Numbered from the stretch's first letter, positions 5,969 through 13,520 are shown. The stretch is 14,528 nucleotides of DNA from DASSHC01 sp035693105 (GCA_035693105.1 DASSHC010000258.1:1-14528); one strand, 5' to 3'. Numbers and translations: made by a program. Notes: generated by a model not told the origin, from the sequence alone.

Positions 5969-6669
5969 AGCCGCCCTGAGGCGTCGGTGAGGACGGCGCC
6001 GACGATATGGGCGCCGACGCGCTCGAGCGCCCCCTTGGCCCGCCGCGCCGTCGCGCGCTTGGTTGTGCCGGAGCGTACCAGGAGCAAGACGCCGTCGACG
6101 CGGGCCGCGAGCGCCAGTGCGTCGGCCGTCTCCGGCAGCGGCGCGGCATCGAGCACCACGAAATCCGCCTCCTGGCGCAGCCGCTCCAGCAGCCAGGCGC
6201 CTGCCTCACCGCTCAGGAGATCGGACGGCGCGAGCCGGCCTCCTACTGGTAGGTGGCCGGCGCTGAGGAGGCGCAGGCCGGGGAGGCCACTCTCCCGCAG
6301 CGGCAGCGGCGCCGTGGCATCGCCCGCCGTTAGCCACTCGCCCACCCCCACCTCGTTGGCCAGCCCGAACAGCTCGTGCAGCCGCGGCGCATGGAGATCG
6401 GCATCGACCAGGATGGTGCTGTCGCCGGCCAGCGCCAGCGCGGCGGCCAGGTTGGCGCTGACGGTCGTGTGCTGCCCGCCGGTACCGGCGTCCGCCAAGA
6501 GGAGCGCGCGCAGCGGTGGCAGCAGGCCGGAGAACTTGACCGTGGCGCGCAGCGAGCGGTAGGCCTCGGCTACCGGTGACGCCGGTTCGCCGACGACCAC
6601 CAGGTTGGGTGCGGCGGTCGCCCCGCGCGCCGGATTGCGCTGCTCGGCCCGGTCTTGCGTCTGGCTCAC
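5959..6669 (-). CDS. CpsD/CapB-like polysaccharide ATPase lacking the Walker A lysine
   Basis: A 236-residue protein of the bacterial tyrosine kinase (BY-kinase) ATPase fold. It opens with SPVAEAYRSLRATVKFS, as these kinases do, followed by a Walker A position reading AGTGGQHTT (61-69) where GEGKTT is expected, an intact Walker A' ILVDADL (86-92), HAPRLHELFG, and a Walker B-like VVLDAAP (171-177). The catalytic Lys is replaced by His or Gln and the C-terminus (VLTDASGRLRG) has no tyrosine cluster, so it is probably not an autophosphorylating kinase and may be a structural regulator of the Wzz proteins. The GTG start at 6669 follows AAGGAGGAG; a TTG at 6705 overlapping the Wzz stop is weaker. 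It is last in the polysaccharide operon. Confidence 0.82.
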   Translation of the reverse strand: MSQTQDRAEQRNPARGATAAPNLVVVGEPASPVAEAYRSLRATVKFSGLLPPLRALLLADAGTGGQHTTVSANLAAALALAGDSTILVDADLHAPRLHELFGLANEVGVGEWLTAGDATAPLPLRESGLPGLRLLSAGHLPVGGRLAPSDLLSGEAGAWLLERLRQEADFVVLDAAPLPETADALALAARVDGVLLLVRSGTTKRATARRAKGALERVGAHIVGAVLTDASGRLRG

Positions 6670-6701
6670 CTGCGCTCCTCCTTCTTGAACCCTCAACGCG
6701 A

Positions 6702-7382
6702 TCAACCTCGCGGAATGCCGGCGACGACGGGCAAGTCTAGCGCACGAACGACATCCCGCTCGCCGCGCAGGGTATCGTCGAGATACTCCAGGCCGAAGGC
6801 GAGCAGCACGCCCAGCGCCAGCCCGAGGACGGCCCCGGCCACGGTATTCACCTTGGCCCGCGGCCCGATCGGTGTGCTGGGCGGGCTCGGCGTGTCGAGC
6901 TTGACGATCTCGACCGTGCCGCGCGGCGTCGAGGGCGTGGCGGGATAGTCCTGCGTAATGCGCGCGTTGTCGGTCTGCGCCTGCTTGACGAAGGCGTCGG
7001 CCAGCGCGTTGACGATCGCGGCGGCGCGACTCGGATCGGTGTCGGTGACGACGATTTGAATCGTGTTGGTGTTGGGGTCATGCCCCAGGGCCAGCTCTCC
7101 GCTCGCCAGCCCCGGATCGACAGTGAGCTTGGCCTCCTTGAGCGCGGTCGAGACGAAGTCCCAGGTGCCGAGCAGGTTCTGGTAGGAGGCCAGCCGGTTC
7201 TTGGCGTACATATCGAGCCAGTAGTCGGGCGGCTGAGCGATCGCCATCAGCCGCGCGCTGGCCTGGTAGGTCGCCGGCTCACGGCTGGTGAAGAGATAGG
7301 CGCCGCCCGCCGCCACCGCCGCCGCCAGCAGCAGCACCCACCAGCGGCGCAGCACGATCAGCAGATATTCTTCGGGTCTCAT
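6702..7382 (-). CDS. Wzz-type polysaccharide chain-length protein, second copy
   Basis: A 226-residue protein with a cytoplasmic N-terminus (MRPEEYLLIVLRRWW), membrane segment about 12-31, a periplasmic-type domain, a Pro-rich motif before the second membrane segment (SPPSTPIGPRAKVN), a second segment at about 178-198, and the cytoplasmic tail YLDDTLRG...ALDLPVVAGIP. That tail is the piece which in fused co-polymerases leads straight into the BY-kinase; here the kinase-like protein is separate and next in the operon. It should set polymer chain length or couple export, at the cytoplasmic membrane. The ATG overlaps the stop of the first Wzz gene as ATGA. Confidence 0.85.
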   Translation of the reverse strand: MRPEEYLLIVLRRWWVLLLAAAVAAGGAYLFTSREPATYQASARLMAIAQPPDYWLDMYAKNRLASYQNLLGTWDFVSTALKEAKLTVDPGLASGELALGHDPNTNTIQIVVTDTDPSRAAAIVNALADAFVKQAQTDNARITQDYPATPSTPRGTVEIVKLDTPSPPSTPIGPRAKVNTVAGAVLGLALGVLLAFGLEYLDDTLRGERDVVRALDLPVVAGIPRG

Positions 7383-8077
7383 CGCGGTCCTCCACCGTCG
7401 GGGATCAGCCCGACCACGGGGAGATCGAGCGCGCCGCTGACCGCCTCGGCGCCGCGCAGCGTGTCGTCGAGATAGTCGACCAGGTAGGCCAGCACCAGCC
7501 CGGCGAAGACGGCGACCACCAGCTGTAACCCGTAGAGGAGGACGCGCTTCAGCGTGTTGGCCCGCGCCTGGGTGGGGGCGTCGATCGTCTGAATCGAGGC
7601 GGAGGAGGGACCGTTCGGCTGGAAGTACTTCAGCCCCTTGGCCTCCAGCGTCTTGGCCGCCTCGGAGGCGATCAGCACGGCGCGCTTCGAGTCGGAGCTG
7701 GTGGCGTTGAGCGTCAGAATGCGGTTCAGGCGGCTGGAGGTGATCGCCTGCTGGATCTCGCTGGCCGGCACATCCTGGCCGGTGTCCTGGCGAATGCGGG
7801 TCGACACGTCCTGGGCGAAGACGTTGCCGCGTACGGTCTTGACCAGGTCGTCGAGCGCGTACTCGCTGGCCAGCAGTGTGTAGTAGCCGTCGTACTTGTA
7901 GCGGTCGGTCAGCTCCGGCTGCTCCTCGTTGCGGATGACCGACACCTGGGCGGTCGCCGTGTAGGCCGGCTTGGTCGAGATGAACTGCGCGATGACCGCG
8001 AGCAGCACCAGTGCCGGCACCAGCACGACCAGATGCCAGCGGCGCGCCAGCACGGCGAGATAGGCTCTCAGTTCCAC
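7379..8077 (-). CDS. Wzz-type polysaccharide chain-length protein, first copy
   Basis: A 232-residue protein with the same layout as its downstream neighbour: MELRAYLAVLARRWHLVVLV leading into membrane segment 1, a long extracytoplasmic domain rich in predicted helix (DDLVKTVRGNVFAQDVSTRI), a second membrane segment (LLYGLQLVVAVFAGLVLAYL) and the tail YLDDTLRGAEAVSGALDLPVVGLIP. It lacks the strong proline motif seen before the second segment in its neighbour, so the two are diverged paralogues. The GTG at 8077 follows GGAGG and overlaps the glycosyltransferase stop by 10 bases; the longer open frame to 8131 reads back into that gene. Probably forms a mixed complex with the second Wzz protein and the CpsD-like ATPase. 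Confidence 0.84.
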   Translation of the reverse strand: MELRAYLAVLARRWHLVVLVPALVLLAVIAQFISTKPAYTATAQVSVIRNEEQPELTDRYKYDGYYTLLASEYALDDLVKTVRGNVFAQDVSTRIRQDTGQDVPASEIQQAITSSRLNRILTLNATSSDSKRAVLIASEAAKTLEAKGLKYFQPNGPSSASIQTIDAPTQARANTLKRVLLYGLQLVVAVFAGLVLAYLVDYLDDTLRGAEAVSGALDLPVVGLIPDGGGPR

Positions 8078-9243
8078 GACGGGCGTGCCTCCGCCAGCGC
8101 CCGGCCGCGGATCGGGCCCGCCTCCAGGCAACTGCTGACAAACGTGGCGATCTCACGCGCGAAGCGCGCGCGGCTGAAGCGCGCGGCGTGACGCGCGATC
8201 GGCTCGGGCGCGAACGACAACGACTGCATGCGCCGCACCGCGGCGACGATCGCCTCCGGCGTCTGCTCGGGAAAGAGTACGCCGGTCTGGCCATCGACGA
8301 CGGTGTCGAGCGCGCCGCCGGCGGCCAGGGCGATCGCTGGGCGCCCGGCGGCCTGGACCTCCACCTGGGCGATGCCGAAGTCGTCCTCGGCGGGGAAGAG
8401 CGCGGCCTGGCAGCGCGCGTAGAGCCGGTACTTCTCGGCGTCCGAGACGGCGCCGAGGAACTGGACAGTCGGCCCGGCGCGACGCTCCAGCTCGGCGCGG
8501 GCGCGTCCCTCGCCGACGACCTTGAGCGGCAGCCCGAGCGCGTTGAAGGCGTCGACGACCACGTCGAAGCGCTTGTAGGGCACCAGGCGCGAGACCAGCA
8601 GGAAGTAATCCTCGACCTCGCCCGGCGCCACCGGCTCCGCCGCCTCCGTCTCGACCGGGGGGTAGATCACGGACGCCTCGCGCCCCCAGTAGGCGGCGAT
8701 GCGCCGGGCCACGGCGCTGGAGTTGGCGATCAGGTAGTCGACGCCGCCGGCGCTGGCGATATCCCAGCGGCGCAGCCCGGCCAGCAGGGGTGGCAAGGCC
8801 CGGCGCAGCGTGCCGGTGAACCGCTCGCGGTCGGCGTAGCGCGCGAAATCCCAGGCGAAGCGCATCGGGCTGTGGACGTAGCAGACGTGGACGGCCGAGG
8901 GCGGCACCCGCGCTCCCTTGGCGAAGGCGCTGCTGTCGCTGAGCACCAGGTCGACATCCGCCAGCCGCAGGCGGCGGAAGGCGAGCGGATAGAGCGGCAG
9001 GTAGGGCTGGTGGTGCCGGTGGATGCCGGGCAGGCGCTGCATGAAGGACGCGCGCACGTCCCAGGCGCGATAGGCCGGCGGCATGAGCTCCGGGGCGTAG
9101 ATCGAGGTGTAGACCGGCGCGCTCGGGTAGAGCTCGTGGAAGACCTCGAGCACGCGCTCGGCGCCGCCGTACTGATTGAGGTAGTCGTGCACCAGCGCGA
9201 CCCGCGCCGGGGTGGCGCCGCGCGACTGATCCAAAGCTGACAT
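8068..9243 (-). CDS. GT4-family glycosyltransferase
   Basis: A 391-residue GT-B glycosyltransferase. The N-terminal domain opens VALVHDYLNQYGGAERVLE (acceptor-side loop, GGAER at 26-30). The C-terminal Rossmann domain has LVSRLVPYKRFDVVVDAF (about 216-233), KVVGEG, and the nucleotide-sugar site FPAEDDFGIAQVEVQAAGRP with GGALDTVVDGQTG. The first Glu of the usual E-x7-E pair is Asp287, a common conservative variant. It likely adds a sugar (donor unknown) to the lipid-linked repeat unit started by the sugar-phosphate transferase upstream. Start ATG 9243 has no clear ribosome site, but a TATCCT -10-like hexamer lies seven bases upstream, which would fit a leaderless message. It overlaps the first Wzz gene by 10 bases. 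Confidence 0.9.
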   Translation of the reverse strand: MSALDQSRGATPARVALVHDYLNQYGGAERVLEVFHELYPSAPVYTSIYAPELMPPAYRAWDVRASFMQRLPGIHRHHQPYLPLYPLAFRRLRLADVDLVLSDSSAFAKGARVPPSAVHVCYVHSPMRFAWDFARYADRERFTGTLRRALPPLLAGLRRWDIASAGGVDYLIANSSAVARRIAAYWGREASVIYPPVETEAAEPVAPGEVEDYFLLVSRLVPYKRFDVVVDAFNALGLPLKVVGEGRARAELERRAGPTVQFLGAVSDAEKYRLYARCQAALFPAEDDFGIAQVEVQAAGRPAIALAAGGALDTVVDGQTGVLFPEQTPEAIVAAVRRMQSLSFAPEPIARHAARFSRARFAREIATFVSSCLEAGPIRGRALAEARPSWN

Positions 9244-9250
9244 GCGCGTA

Positions 9251-9256
9251 AGGATA
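9251..9256 (-). promoter_or_regulatory. Candidate -10 hexamer for a leaderless glycosyltransferase-Wzz-CpsD operon
   Basis: TATCCT on the minus strand, seven bases before the ATG at 9243, with no Shine-Dalgarno between. A start site at the usual distance would fall on or next to the ATG. No good -35 is visible. Confidence 0.3.
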
Positions 9257-9410
9257 CACGCTGAACGGCGCTGCGGCAGCCAGTCGCCGGCATCCGGCGT
9301 ACCAGGGAGTTCCAGAGGGCTTCAGCATCGAGGCGCCTGATGGGGCAGGGTCGCCGCTATGCCGTTCACTGATGTCACGCCGTCGTCGTCTGCCCCATAC
9401 TTTCTCTGTC

Positions 9411-9432
9411 ATCCCGAGCGCGGCGGCGGGAT
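9411..9432. repeat. REP-like intergenic inverted repeat
   Basis: ATCCCG (9411-9416) and CGGGAT (9427-9432) flank a 10-base GC loop, within CTGTCATCCCGAGCG. This resembles the dispersed TCATCCCGAGCG...GGGATC palindromic elements seen between genes in many GC-rich genomes. A second tight hairpin (9424-9438, 6-bp stem, loop GAT) overlaps it. Only one copy is in the window, so its dispersed nature is an inference. Confidence 0.35.
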
Positions 9433-9468
9433 CCGCCGTGGTGCGGCTCTCGCGGGGTTCGGCCGGTA

Positions 9469-11004
9469 TCAGCGCCGCGAGCCCCAGCTCCCGGCGCCGA
9501 CCGGCTCGGCGCCCGCCTCCAGTTCGATCGCGCCGGCCGCAACCAACTCGGGTTCCCGCGCGCTCGGGGCCATCGAAGCCGCCGCGTCCTGGTCGCGGAT
9601 CAGGAAGGCGAAGGCGACGCCGACCAGCGCCAGCAGCGCGGCCACGAAGAAGGCCTCGTGGTACGCCTGCAACTGGGCGTGGGCGGTGGCGGCCTGGATG
9701 GCGGCCGGGCTGGTCAACCCGTGCAGCGCGCCCGCGAGGTGCGTCTTGGTGCGATCGGCCAGCACCGTGGCCAGCGCGGCCACGCCGACCGAGGCGGCCA
9801 CCTGGCGGTTGGTGCTGAAGAGCGCCGAGGCGCGGCCGGTATCCTCGTGCTTGATGGTGGCGTAGGTCGCCGCCTGCATCGGCACCATGCCCATGCCCAT
9901 CGTCATGCCGCGCAGGAACATCAGGCCCCGGATCCACCACAGGCTGGTGTGCAGGCCGACCAGCAGGAAGAGGAACGAGACCACCGACGCGCCGGCCATC
10001 GAGACCGCGATCATGCGGCGCGGGCCGACGCGCGGGTAGATGCGGCTGGCGACCTGGGCCACCGCGACCATGCCGAGCGCCTGCGGGAAGGTCGTCAGCC
10101 CCGACTCGAAGGCCGAGACGCCGAGCAGCTCCTGCAGGAAGAGCGGCAAGAGGAAGAGGACGCCCATCATGCCGGCGAAGGTCGCCAGCACCACCAGATT
10201 CCCGTTGCGGAACATGCGGTCGCGGAAGAGCCCCAGGGCCAGCATCGGCTCGCGCGCCCCCAGCTCGACCACCACCAACGCCGCCAGCAAGGCGAGGCCA
10301 ATCGCCCCGGTGCCGAGCACGCGCAGCGAGGTCCAGCCGGCGCTCGGTCCCTGGGAGAGGGCGAAGAGCACCAGCGGCAGGCCCGCGCCGCTCAGGAGGA
10401 AGCCGGGCAGGTCAAAGCGTCCGACGCGCTCCTCGCGGTACTCGCGCAGGGCGAACCAGGCGAAGATGAAGGCGAAGAGACCGACCGGGAGGTTGATGTA
10501 GAAGATCCAGCGCCAACTGGTGTTGTCGACCAGCCAGCCGCCGAGGATCGGGCCGATGGTCGGCGCGATGGCGGTGGGCACGACCAGCACGGCCGAAGCG
10601 GCGGCGCGCTCGTGGGGCGGGAAGGCGCGGAAGAGCATAGCGGTGCCGACCGGCGTCATCATGCCGCCGCCGATCCCCTGCAGCACGCGGAAGGCGATCA
10701 ACGACTCGATGCTCCAGGCGCGGCCGCAGAGCGCCGAGCCGAGGGTGAACATCAAGAGCGCGAACATAAAGACGCGCTTGGTGCCGAAGCGGTCGCCGAC
10801 CCAGCCTGAGGCCGGGATCCAGACCGCCAGGCTCAAGAGGTACGCGGTGATGACCCACTCCAGGGTGGTGTTCTGCGCGTGGAAGGTGCGCCCGAGCGTC
10901 GGCAGCGCCACGTTGACGACGGTCGAGTCCATGATGTCCATGAAGAGACCGGACACGAAGACGATGGCGACGAGCCACTTATAGGGGAGCGAAAAGAGCC
11001 GCAT
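9469..11004 (-). CDS. DHA2-family (EmrB/QacA-type) drug efflux transporter
   Basis: A 511-residue, 14-segment MFS protein. Family motifs are clear: D1 DIMDSTVVNVALP (23-35), motif A GWVGDRFGTKRV (67-78), the RVLQGIGGGMMTPVG segment (106-120), motif C GPILGGWLVDNTSW (151-164) followed by RWIFYINLPVG. It exports drugs, dyes or lipophilic compounds by proton antiport in the cytoplasmic membrane; the substrate cannot be told. The ATG at 11004 has GGGAGG just upstream. It is divergent from a TetR regulator with a perfect palindrome between them, so it is probably the regulated target. The C-terminal tail (about 480-511, Ala/Glu/Gly-rich) is cytoplasmic. It interrupts the polysaccharide locus. Confidence 0.93.
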   Translation of the reverse strand: MRLFSLPYKWLVAIVFVSGLFMDIMDSTVVNVALPTLGRTFHAQNTTLEWVITAYLLSLAVWIPASGWVGDRFGTKRVFMFALLMFTLGSALCGRAWSIESLIAFRVLQGIGGGMMTPVGTAMLFRAFPPHERAAASAVLVVPTAIAPTIGPILGGWLVDNTSWRWIFYINLPVGLFAFIFAWFALREYREERVGRFDLPGFLLSGAGLPLVLFALSQGPSAGWTSLRVLGTGAIGLALLAALVVVELGAREPMLALGLFRDRMFRNGNLVVLATFAGMMGVLFLLPLFLQELLGVSAFESGLTTFPQALGMVAVAQVASRIYPRVGPRRMIAVSMAGASVVSFLFLLVGLHTSLWWIRGLMFLRGMTMGMGMVPMQAATYATIKHEDTGRASALFSTNRQVAASVGVAALATVLADRTKTHLAGALHGLTSPAAIQAATAHAQLQAYHEAFFVAALLALVGVAFAFLIRDQDAAASMAPSAREPELVAAGAIELEAGAEPVGAGSWGSRR

Positions 11005-11120
11005 GCGAGCCTCCCGCAGCGCCGAGCGCGTGCTCGGCCTGCACCGGTATGAACCACGACATCGTTCAGCGAGTCGCCCCAGCCGCCGCGACGGGGTACG
11101 AGCATGGCGCTATCCCCGGG

Positions 11121-11142
11121 GCCAACCAACCGGTTGGTTGGC
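11121..11142. promoter_or_regulatory. Perfect 22-bp palindromic operator for the TetR regulator
   Basis: The core CCAACCAACCGGTTGGTTGG is flanked by G and C, making 22 bases that equal their own reverse complement. It lies in the divergent region between the MFS and TetR starts, about 22 bases upstream of the TetR -10. TetR repressors commonly bind such AACCAACCGGTTGGTT-type sites; binding by this neighbour is inferred. Confidence 0.85.
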
Positions 11143-11163
11143 TGGTGACTACTCTACGCTTCG

Positions 11164-11172
11164 TGGTAAGAT
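11164..11172 (+). promoter_or_regulatory. Extended -10 promoter of the TetR gene
   Basis: TGGTAAGAT fits the extended -10 form TGnTAnnnT, with a weak -35 region touching the operator. It predicts a leader of about 50 bases before the GTG at 11231. Confidence 0.45.
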
Positions 11173-11230
11173 GACGTCAACCCGACCTTTCGGACAGGGA
11201 AGAGCCTGGACAGCACGACAGGAGGTACGG

Positions 11231-11881
11231 GTGGGAGCGGATACGACCGTGAATCGGCTGGCAGTCCTCGCGGGCGCGCCCGGCCGGGCGCGCATTCTGG
11301 AGCAGGCGCACCGGCTCTTCCTGGAGCAGGGCTATGCCGCGGTGTCGATGCAGCAGATCGCCGACGCCGCAGGGGTCAATAAGGCGACCCTCTACCACCA
11401 TTTCCGCGACAAAGAGGATCTCTTCCTGGCCGTCTACGGCGCCGAGTTGGCGCGCATCGAAGACGCGGTCAGCGCGGCCGTGTCCGGGGAAGGCACGCTG
11501 CGCGAGCGGCTGCAGCGGGTCGCCGCCTGGTTCTTGGCCGCGCCCATCTGGGATGTCGGCCGCCTGATGGCCGAGCTGAAGCGCCACGTCGACGAGGAAC
11601 GGCGCGCCGAGCTGCTGCGCCGCGTCCACTTCCCCTGGGAAGTGCTGCTGCCGGTGTTGCAGGACGCCTCGGACGAATTGAGCGCCGATCCGGAGCTGGT
11701 GGCCGAGCTCTTCTTCGGCATGTTGCTCAGCCAGGCGCGGCGCGCCAAGCTCAACCAGCAGCCGCCCCCGCCCGGTCTGCCTCGCACCATCGTCGACATT
11801 CTGCTCGACGGCGCGGGCGCCGGCGAATCGCGCGCGACGCATGCCCTGCCGCTCCCGCCGCCGCCGCAACCGCCTCAGTAG
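11231..11881 (+). CDS. TetR/AcrR-family repressor
   Basis: A 216-residue regulator. The DNA-binding domain is typical: ARILEQAHRLFLEQGYAAVS, then helix-turn-helix MQQIADAAGVNKATLYHHF (about 40-58) and KEDLFLAVY. The rest is an all-helical ligand and dimer domain, ending in a Pro-rich tail (LPLPPPPQPPQ) not essential to the fold. The GTG at 11231 is fixed by AGGAGG ending a few bases upstream; open frame further upstream runs through the operator. It probably represses the divergent efflux gene and itself through the 22-bp palindrome, releasing it when a drug-like ligand binds. Its stop overlaps the end of the convergent sugar-phosphate transferase gene by 7 bases. Confidence 0.92.
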   Translation: MGADTTVNRLAVLAGAPGRARILEQAHRLFLEQGYAAVSMQQIADAAGVNKATLYHHFRDKEDLFLAVYGAELARIEDAVSAAVSGEGTLRERLQRVAAWFLAAPIWDVGRLMAELKRHVDEERRAELLRRVHFPWEVLLPVLQDASDELSADPELVAELFFGMLLSQARRAKLNQQPPPPGLPRTIVDILLDGAGAGESRATHALPLPPPPQPPQ

Positions 11882-13380
11882 GCGCCGCGGGCGACGAAGA
11901 CGGCGGGGAAGGTCCGCAGGATCAGCTTGATGTCGAGCCAGGGCGACCAGTGCTCGGCGTAGTAGAGGTCGAGCTTGACCATCTCGTCGAAGGAGAGGTC
12001 GCTGCGCCCGCTGACCTGCCACAGCCCGGTCAACCCCGGCGTGACCTCCAGCCGGTGGTAGTGCCACTCCTCGTATTTGGCGACCTCCTCCGGCACCTGC
12101 GGCCGCGGACCGACCACGCTCATGTCGCCCAGGAGAATATTGATGAACTGCGGCAGCTCGTCGAGGCTGGTGCGGCGCAGGACGCGGCCCACGCGCGTGC
12201 GGCGCGGGTCGTCGGGGATCTTGAAGAGGAGATCGCCGACGTTGTACTGCGCCTGGAGATCCGCCTTCTCGAACTCGGCGTCGCGGTGCATGGTGCGGAA
12301 TTTATAGATGATGAATGAGCGTCGCCCCTTGCCGACGCGCTCCTGGGTGAAGAAGACCGGGCCGGGGGAGTCGAGCCGGATCGCCAGCGCGATCAGCGCC
12401 ATCAGCCAGGAGAGCGAGACCAGGATGCTGCTGGCGATGACGATATCCATGGCGCGCTTGAGGCCGTAGTTCCAGCCACGGATGCGCGACTCGTTGAGGG
12501 TGATCAAGGGCAGCCCGCCGAGGTCGTGCGTCACCACGTGGTCGAGCGCCAGATCGAAGAGATCGGGCACCAGAGTGAAGGCGACGTCGTGCTCGCGGCA
12601 CTGGGCGATCAGGCGGTGCACCTGGGCATGGGCGTTCGGCGGCAGCGCGATGACGATCTCATCCGCCTCGTACTGGCGCACGATCTCGGGCACGCGGTCG
12701 ATCGTGCCGAGATAGGGCGGCCGCTCGACGCGCCGCTCGGTGGCGATGCCCCAGTTGTCTTCGATCGCCTCGTCGTGGACGAAGCCCACCATCTGGTAGC
12801 CCGCCTGTGGCGAGTTCAGGATCTGCTGCATGTAGCGCTGGCCGGCGCGCCCGGCGCCGACGACCAGGATGCGGTCGACGCCGATGCCGCGGCGCCAAAG
12901 CGCGCCGCGGAGCTGGCGGGTTATCAGGCGCTTGCCGAGCAGGAACACGATCACCAGCAGCCAGGTGTAGATGAAGATCAGACGCGAGGGGTAGAAGCGC
13001 TGCAGGAAGCTGTAGAGAATCACCAGCGCCATGCCCGTGGTGGCGCCGCTGGCGATGACCGAGGCCTCATCGAGCAGGCCGGTCCAGCGCGGCAGGCGGT
13101 AGAGCCCGCGGAGCTGAAAGATGGCGACGGTGGCCACCATCAGCATCAGGGCCTTGCCGATGAAGAAGTCGAAGGGCTGCACGTCGCCCGGCAGCACCTG
13201 GCCGCCGATCTGCCAGCGATAGCGCAGCCAGTAGCCGGCCACGAAGGCGAGCAGAATCAGCATGGCATCGGAGACGGCGCGACCGGCGACGATCAGCCGT
13301 CCGAAGCGCTGCGCGCGGGCGCCCTGCCTGGTGAGCACCCCCGCCAGTGTCGCCACGTCCCCTCCCGAGCGAACCGCCAT
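11875..13380 (-). CDS. Polyprenyl-phosphate sugar-1-phosphate transferase (exopolysaccharide priming enzyme)
   Basis: A 501-residue membrane enzyme of the WbaP/CpsE type. Membrane segments lie at about 33-53, 72-92, 112-128 and 135-150, followed by a Rossmann-like domain with VVGAGRAG (173-180). The C-terminal catalytic domain starts at KRAMDIVIAS (about 308), with the membrane re-entrant helix, SPGPVFFTQERVGKGRR, FRTMHRDAE (361-369), the key DELPQF (407-412), GPRP (424-427) and PGLTGLWQVSGRS (448-460). It transfers a hexose-1-phosphate from a UDP-sugar to undecaprenyl phosphate at the inner face of the membrane, the first step of the repeat unit. It is separated from the remaining polysaccharide genes by the efflux/TetR pair. 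Full length and all motifs are intact. Confidence 0.93.
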   Translation of the reverse strand: MAVRSGGDVATLAGVLTRQGARAQRFGRLIVAGRAVSDAMLILLAFVAGYWLRYRWQIGGQVLPGDVQPFDFFIGKALMLMVATVAIFQLRGLYRLPRWTGLLDEASVIASGATTGMALVILYSFLQRFYPSRLIFIYTWLLVIVFLLGKRLITRQLRGALWRRGIGVDRILVVGAGRAGQRYMQQILNSPQAGYQMVGFVHDEAIEDNWGIATERRVERPPYLGTIDRVPEIVRQYEADEIVIALPPNAHAQVHRLIAQCREHDVAFTLVPDLFDLALDHVVTHDLGGLPLITLNESRIRGWNYGLKRAMDIVIASSILVSLSWLMALIALAIRLDSPGPVFFTQERVGKGRRSFIIYKFRTMHRDAEFEKADLQAQYNVGDLLFKIPDDPRRTRVGRVLRRTSLDELPQFINILLGDMSVVGPRPQVPEEVAKYEEWHYHRLEVTPGLTGLWQVSGRSDLSFDEMVKLDLYYAEHWSPWLDIKLILRTFPAVFVARGAY

Positions 13381-13419
13381 TGCCTCGTGTCCCCCTCTCG
13401 GCGCGGCAGTTGACGCCGA

Positions 13420-13450
13420 AGTATAGCAGCCGAGGGTGTCCGTTCATCAA
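13420..13450 (-). promoter_or_regulatory. Promoter of the sugar-phosphate transferase gene
   Basis: On the minus strand, TTGATG (13445-13450) and TATACT (13420-13425) are 19 bases apart, upstream of the ATG at 13380 with about 30 bases of leader. The -10 is a 5/6 match; the spacing is slightly long. Confidence 0.45.
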
Positions 13451-13511
13451 CGTAGCCCGCTTGGAGCCCGTCCCCCCGGACTTTCGGGCCAAAAGCCGGC
13501 TGCCAGTCCTG

Positions 13512-13520
13512 TGCTAAGAT
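13512..13520 (+). promoter_or_regulatory. Extended -10 promoter of the HIT-Nudix gene
   Basis: TGCTAAGAT matches the extended -10 form, the same TGnTAAGAT pattern as at the TetR gene. Transcription would begin near 13527, next to an in-frame ATG at 13530 and upstream of the family-like ATG at 13560, which has GAGGA before it. Confidence 0.45.

Noticed and set aside
8370..8400. Asp replacing the first Glu of the E-x7-E motif in the glycosyltransferase
   Set aside because: FPAEDDFGI-type variants are common and conservative, so no loss of activity is implied.
8011..9240. Long plus-strand open frame opposite the glycosyltransferase
   Set aside because: GC-rich antisense shadow: composition is Arg/Gly/Ala/Asp-rich with no family motifs, while the minus strand carries clear GT4 motifs.
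9424..9438. GC hairpin after the efflux gene as an intrinsic terminator
   Set aside because: No T-tract follows on the minus strand; it is better explained as part of the REP-like element.
8153..9940. 595-residue minus-strand open frame spanning the MFS tail and the glycosyltransferase in a third frame
   Set aside because: It crosses two real genes and the intergenic repeat; low-complexity Arg/Ala/Gly sequence.
9658..10809. 383-residue plus-strand open frame opposite the MFS gene
   Set aside because: Highly charged His/Glu/Arg-rich translation, the usual mirror of a membrane protein in high-GC DNA.
11840..11881. Pro-rich tail of the TetR protein as a separate functional motif
   Set aside because: Short low-complexity C-terminal extension in high-GC DNA; no evidence of function.
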